DNA from: Planctomycetota bacterium
GTDB lineage: Bacteria > Planctomycetota > UBA11346
DNA length: 34,561 bases
Reading direction: 5' to 3'
Assembly (NCBI GenBank): GCA_007693455.1
Contig: REDP01000187.1
Location: 1-34,561 of the forward strand
The position numbers were made by a program, and so were the translations under genes. A model generated the notes under the pieces. That model saw nothing but the letters and a program-made list of their open reading frames with translations. It ran no database searches and was not told the origin of the DNA. This document shows, piece by piece, positions 32,932-34,561 of the stretch (positions are counted from its first letter, which is position 1; each line of letters starts with the position of its first letter).

Positions 32932-34473
32932 CTATTCTTCAACTGCGGCAATATTGCCGAGTATCAGTTCGCCATCGTTAACGCGCAGGGTGTAGCTAAA
33001 ACGGCCATCGCTAGTGGTGAAGTCACCGCTCACGGCATCGGCGGCTTTCAGGTTTCCAGAGCGCAGGAGGACCACATCGCCCTCGGGTACCCGGCCTCGG
33101 CGATCACGGAAAGAAATCTCTGGAGCCTGGCTCACCTCGGCGGTGGCGGTGACCTGCATGAGGGCATGTTCGGGAGTCCAGCGGCCCAGATTCACCGTCC
33201 AGGTACCAGCCAGTTCTAAAGCTTCGGCGTGTACGCTATGGCTGGAGAGCAGATCGATACGGCCTTCAACCTGGAGTTTACCGAAAATTTCACCACGCAG
33301 ATCAGCCTGTGCATTGGGGCCCACATGCAGGCCCTCGCTGATCACCAGGCGGCAGTCCTGATCGAGCCACAGGCGGGATTGCTCGGTGAGATCAATGCGC
33401 CGCAGGTGGCTGACGGGGGCCGCAAGTTGCAAACCCGCTTCGCCCTGGGCGGTGATGTGGAGAAAGGCGCCGGTGTCTTCGCGGGTGGTATTATCGCGCC
33501 CAAGACCGGGGTCTCCGGACATGCGGGTAAGGCCTTCTTGCAGTACCAGGGCGGCACCGCGATGATAGCTTTGCTCGCCGTCCAGGGCCAGCATGCCAGG
33601 GCCAGTTTTGGTAATGGTAACATCGGGGGAGGTGGTGCGGAAGGCACCGGTGGAAATAAAATAGCCGCCGGGGCCCACCTGCATGGCGACGCGGCGATGG
33701 CCGACATGGGTGAGGGAGGAGCGAATGTCCAAGGTGGCATCGGTGTCAAAATCAAGTTGCGCAGAATAGTAGTGATTGCTGCTGTCGATAATCCAGCGAT
33801 TCCCCGGCACCCGCTCAAAGACAATGTGGCCATTCTTATAGTGGCCCCCGCGGCCATCGGGGCGGGTATTTTGCGGCATATTACGGGTATGATGGGTAAT
33901 TAAGGTGACCCCACCCAGGCGAATGGTGCCCATGGCATTGGCCAGGGGTTCGTTCACCGTGTGGTCGGCGACAAAGCCTTCTTCGAGTTCGAGGGTGCCG
34001 CTGCCATCGCCGTAGACCCATAATTGGCGGGTGAAAAAGGCCCCATCCATAACTAAATTCATGCTGCTTTCTTCGGTAAAAATAAAGCGCGCGCCTTCGG
34101 TGATACTCAGTCGGGGAAAGGCATTGCCGCCGTCGGCCTCCCAGCGGCCGGTGTAGCGCACCACCGTGTCCTCGCCATGGGCGCCGATGACATGGCTGGT
34201 ATTGAGATTGTTAAGGCGGATGTCGGTGGGGAGGGTGATTTCAGCACCAGTGCGAATGTGCAAGCCGGGCTGAATTGAATCTTCGTCGTAGGCGCCACTG
34301 GTGGACACACGGCCGGAGCTTTGCACCAGAATGGTTGGCATCTCATCATTGGCGCTGGTGATCTCATGGCGATCGCCCTCGTCGAGATTTTGCCGCAGTT
34401 CCATGGCTGCCAGGCCAGGAGCGCAAAGCAGGGCGACGATTCCTGGTAATACGGTGTGTAAACGAATAGGCAT
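32932..34473 (-). CDS. Secreted beta-strand-rich protein with PATR-like repeat (paralog 1)
   Basis: The frame extends to the window edge, but the ATG at 34473 has a TGAGG ribosome site and starts a signal peptide (MPIRLHTVLPGIVALLCAPGLAAM), giving 513 residues. The layout matches the downstream paralog: FFTRQLWVYGDGSGTLELEEGF, TIRLGGVTLITHHTRNMP, TRPDGRGGHYKNGHIVFER, STGAFRTTSPDVTITKTGP and the PATR-like unit MLALDGEQSYHRGAALVLQEG. The N-terminal 90 and C-terminal 120 residues differ more than the middle, pointing to an old tandem duplication with a constrained core. No barrel, sorting tag or enzyme motif is seen. It is the first visible gene of this minus-strand group; its promoter would be in the last 88 bases or beyond the window. 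Confidence 0.82.
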   Translation of the reverse strand: MPIRLHTVLPGIVALLCAPGLAAMELRQNLDEGDRHEITSANDEMPTILVQSSGRVSTSGAYDEDSIQPGLHIRTGAEITLPTDIRLNNLNTSHVIGAHGEDTVVRYTGRWEADGGNAFPRLSITEGARFIFTEESSMNLVMDGAFFTRQLWVYGDGSGTLELEEGFVADHTVNEPLANAMGTIRLGGVTLITHHTRNMPQNTRPDGRGGHYKNGHIVFERVPGNRWIIDSSNHYYSAQLDFDTDATLDIRSSLTHVGHRRVAMQVGPGGYFISTGAFRTTSPDVTITKTGPGMLALDGEQSYHRGAALVLQEGLTRMSGDPGLGRDNTTREDTGAFLHITAQGEAGLQLAAPVSHLRRIDLTEQSRLWLDQDCRLVISEGLHVGPNAQADLRGEIFGKLQVEGRIDLLSSHSVHAEALELAGTWTVNLGRWTPEHALMQVTATAEVSQAPEISFRDRRGRVPEGDVVLLRSGNLKAADAVSGDFTTSDGRFSYTLRVNDGELILGNIAAVEE

Positions 34474-34561
34474 ACAATAAACCTCAGGGTATGAAAGAGA
34501 TGGGTAAAGAGATATGAAAGTGTGCTTACTGGCCTTGGCTGGCCCATTCCGGAAAAGCATA

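Noticed and set aside
33229-33903. 224-codon plus-strand frame opposite the beta-strand protein
   Set aside because: It is a shadow of the minus-strand gene; the matching region in the paralog also gives a glycine-rich shadow frame.
1-34561. tRNA or rRNA genes
   Set aside because: No cloverleaf with a GTTC-type T-arm and no conserved rRNA segments were recognised on either strand; a dedicated scan was not possible here.

Overview
The window looks like a chromosome segment from a Gram-negative, polysaccharide-degrading bacterium, most likely of the PVC group (Verrucomicrobiota, Lentisphaerota or Kiritimatiellota). The evidence is the combination of a dockerin-like tail, BspA/TpLRR repeats, passenger-type (PATR) beta-strand repeats, a secreted 'Maf-like' protein, the large EF-hand membrane protein family, and many secreted carbohydrate-active enzymes. 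This placement rests on recognising families by eye; no rRNA or tRNA is present to confirm it.

Layout. (1) 1-8.9 kb, minus strand: an apparent operon reading from 8.9 kb downward. It holds a secreted glycoside-hydrolase-like protein, an SGNH esterase, a secreted multi-domain DJ-1/PfpI-like protein and an AraC regulator, followed by a large EF-hand membrane protein and a truncated secreted protein at the window edge. (2) 9.2-10.6 kb, plus strand: a GH28-like beta-helix enzyme with no signal peptide, divergent from the first operon. (3) 10.6-15.7 kb: an envelope-stress-like island. It has a DUF1328 micro-protein (55 aa), a NarL/LuxR response regulator with its histidine kinase, an ElaB/YqjD (DUF883)-YqjE-YqjK-like trio, a glycine-zipper 'general stress' protein, and a coiled-coil lipoprotein gene split by one in-frame TGA. 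G4/C4 inverted repeats recur in its intergenic gaps. (4) 15.75-16.03 kb: three exact copies plus a fourth partial copy of an 88-bp repeat that builds terminator-like hairpins across its unit junctions. (5) 16.15-22.0 kb, plus strand: a tightly coupled ABC sugar importer operon (binding protein, two permeases, ATPase) that continues by an ATGA overlap into a secreted dockerin-tailed protein. (6) 22.0-28.4 kb, minus strand: a BspA-like LRR protein, a secreted 1035-aa heparinase/alginate-lyase-like protein and a signal-less heparinase II/III protein. (7) 28.4-29.0 kb: a 605-bp gene-free stretch with an IS21-like terminal remnant, a long hairpin, and an 11-bp element repeated four times at exactly 33-bp spacing. 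This leads into an AAA/DUF4143 ATPase gene that appears to be leaderless. (8) 30.4-34.6 kb, minus strand: an aldo/keto reductase and two tandem paralogous secreted beta-strand proteins.

How the parts may work together (inference): the secreted lyase, esterase and glycosidase would cut and deacetylate a uronate-containing polysaccharide, the ABC importer would take up oligosaccharides, and the signal-less GH28 and heparinase II/III proteins would finish degradation in the cytoplasm. The AraC regulator is a candidate controller. The stress island and the ATPase block look functionally unrelated to sugar use. The most unusual DNA is the 88-bp repeat array and the 28.4-29.0 kb regulatory/mobile-remnant region.
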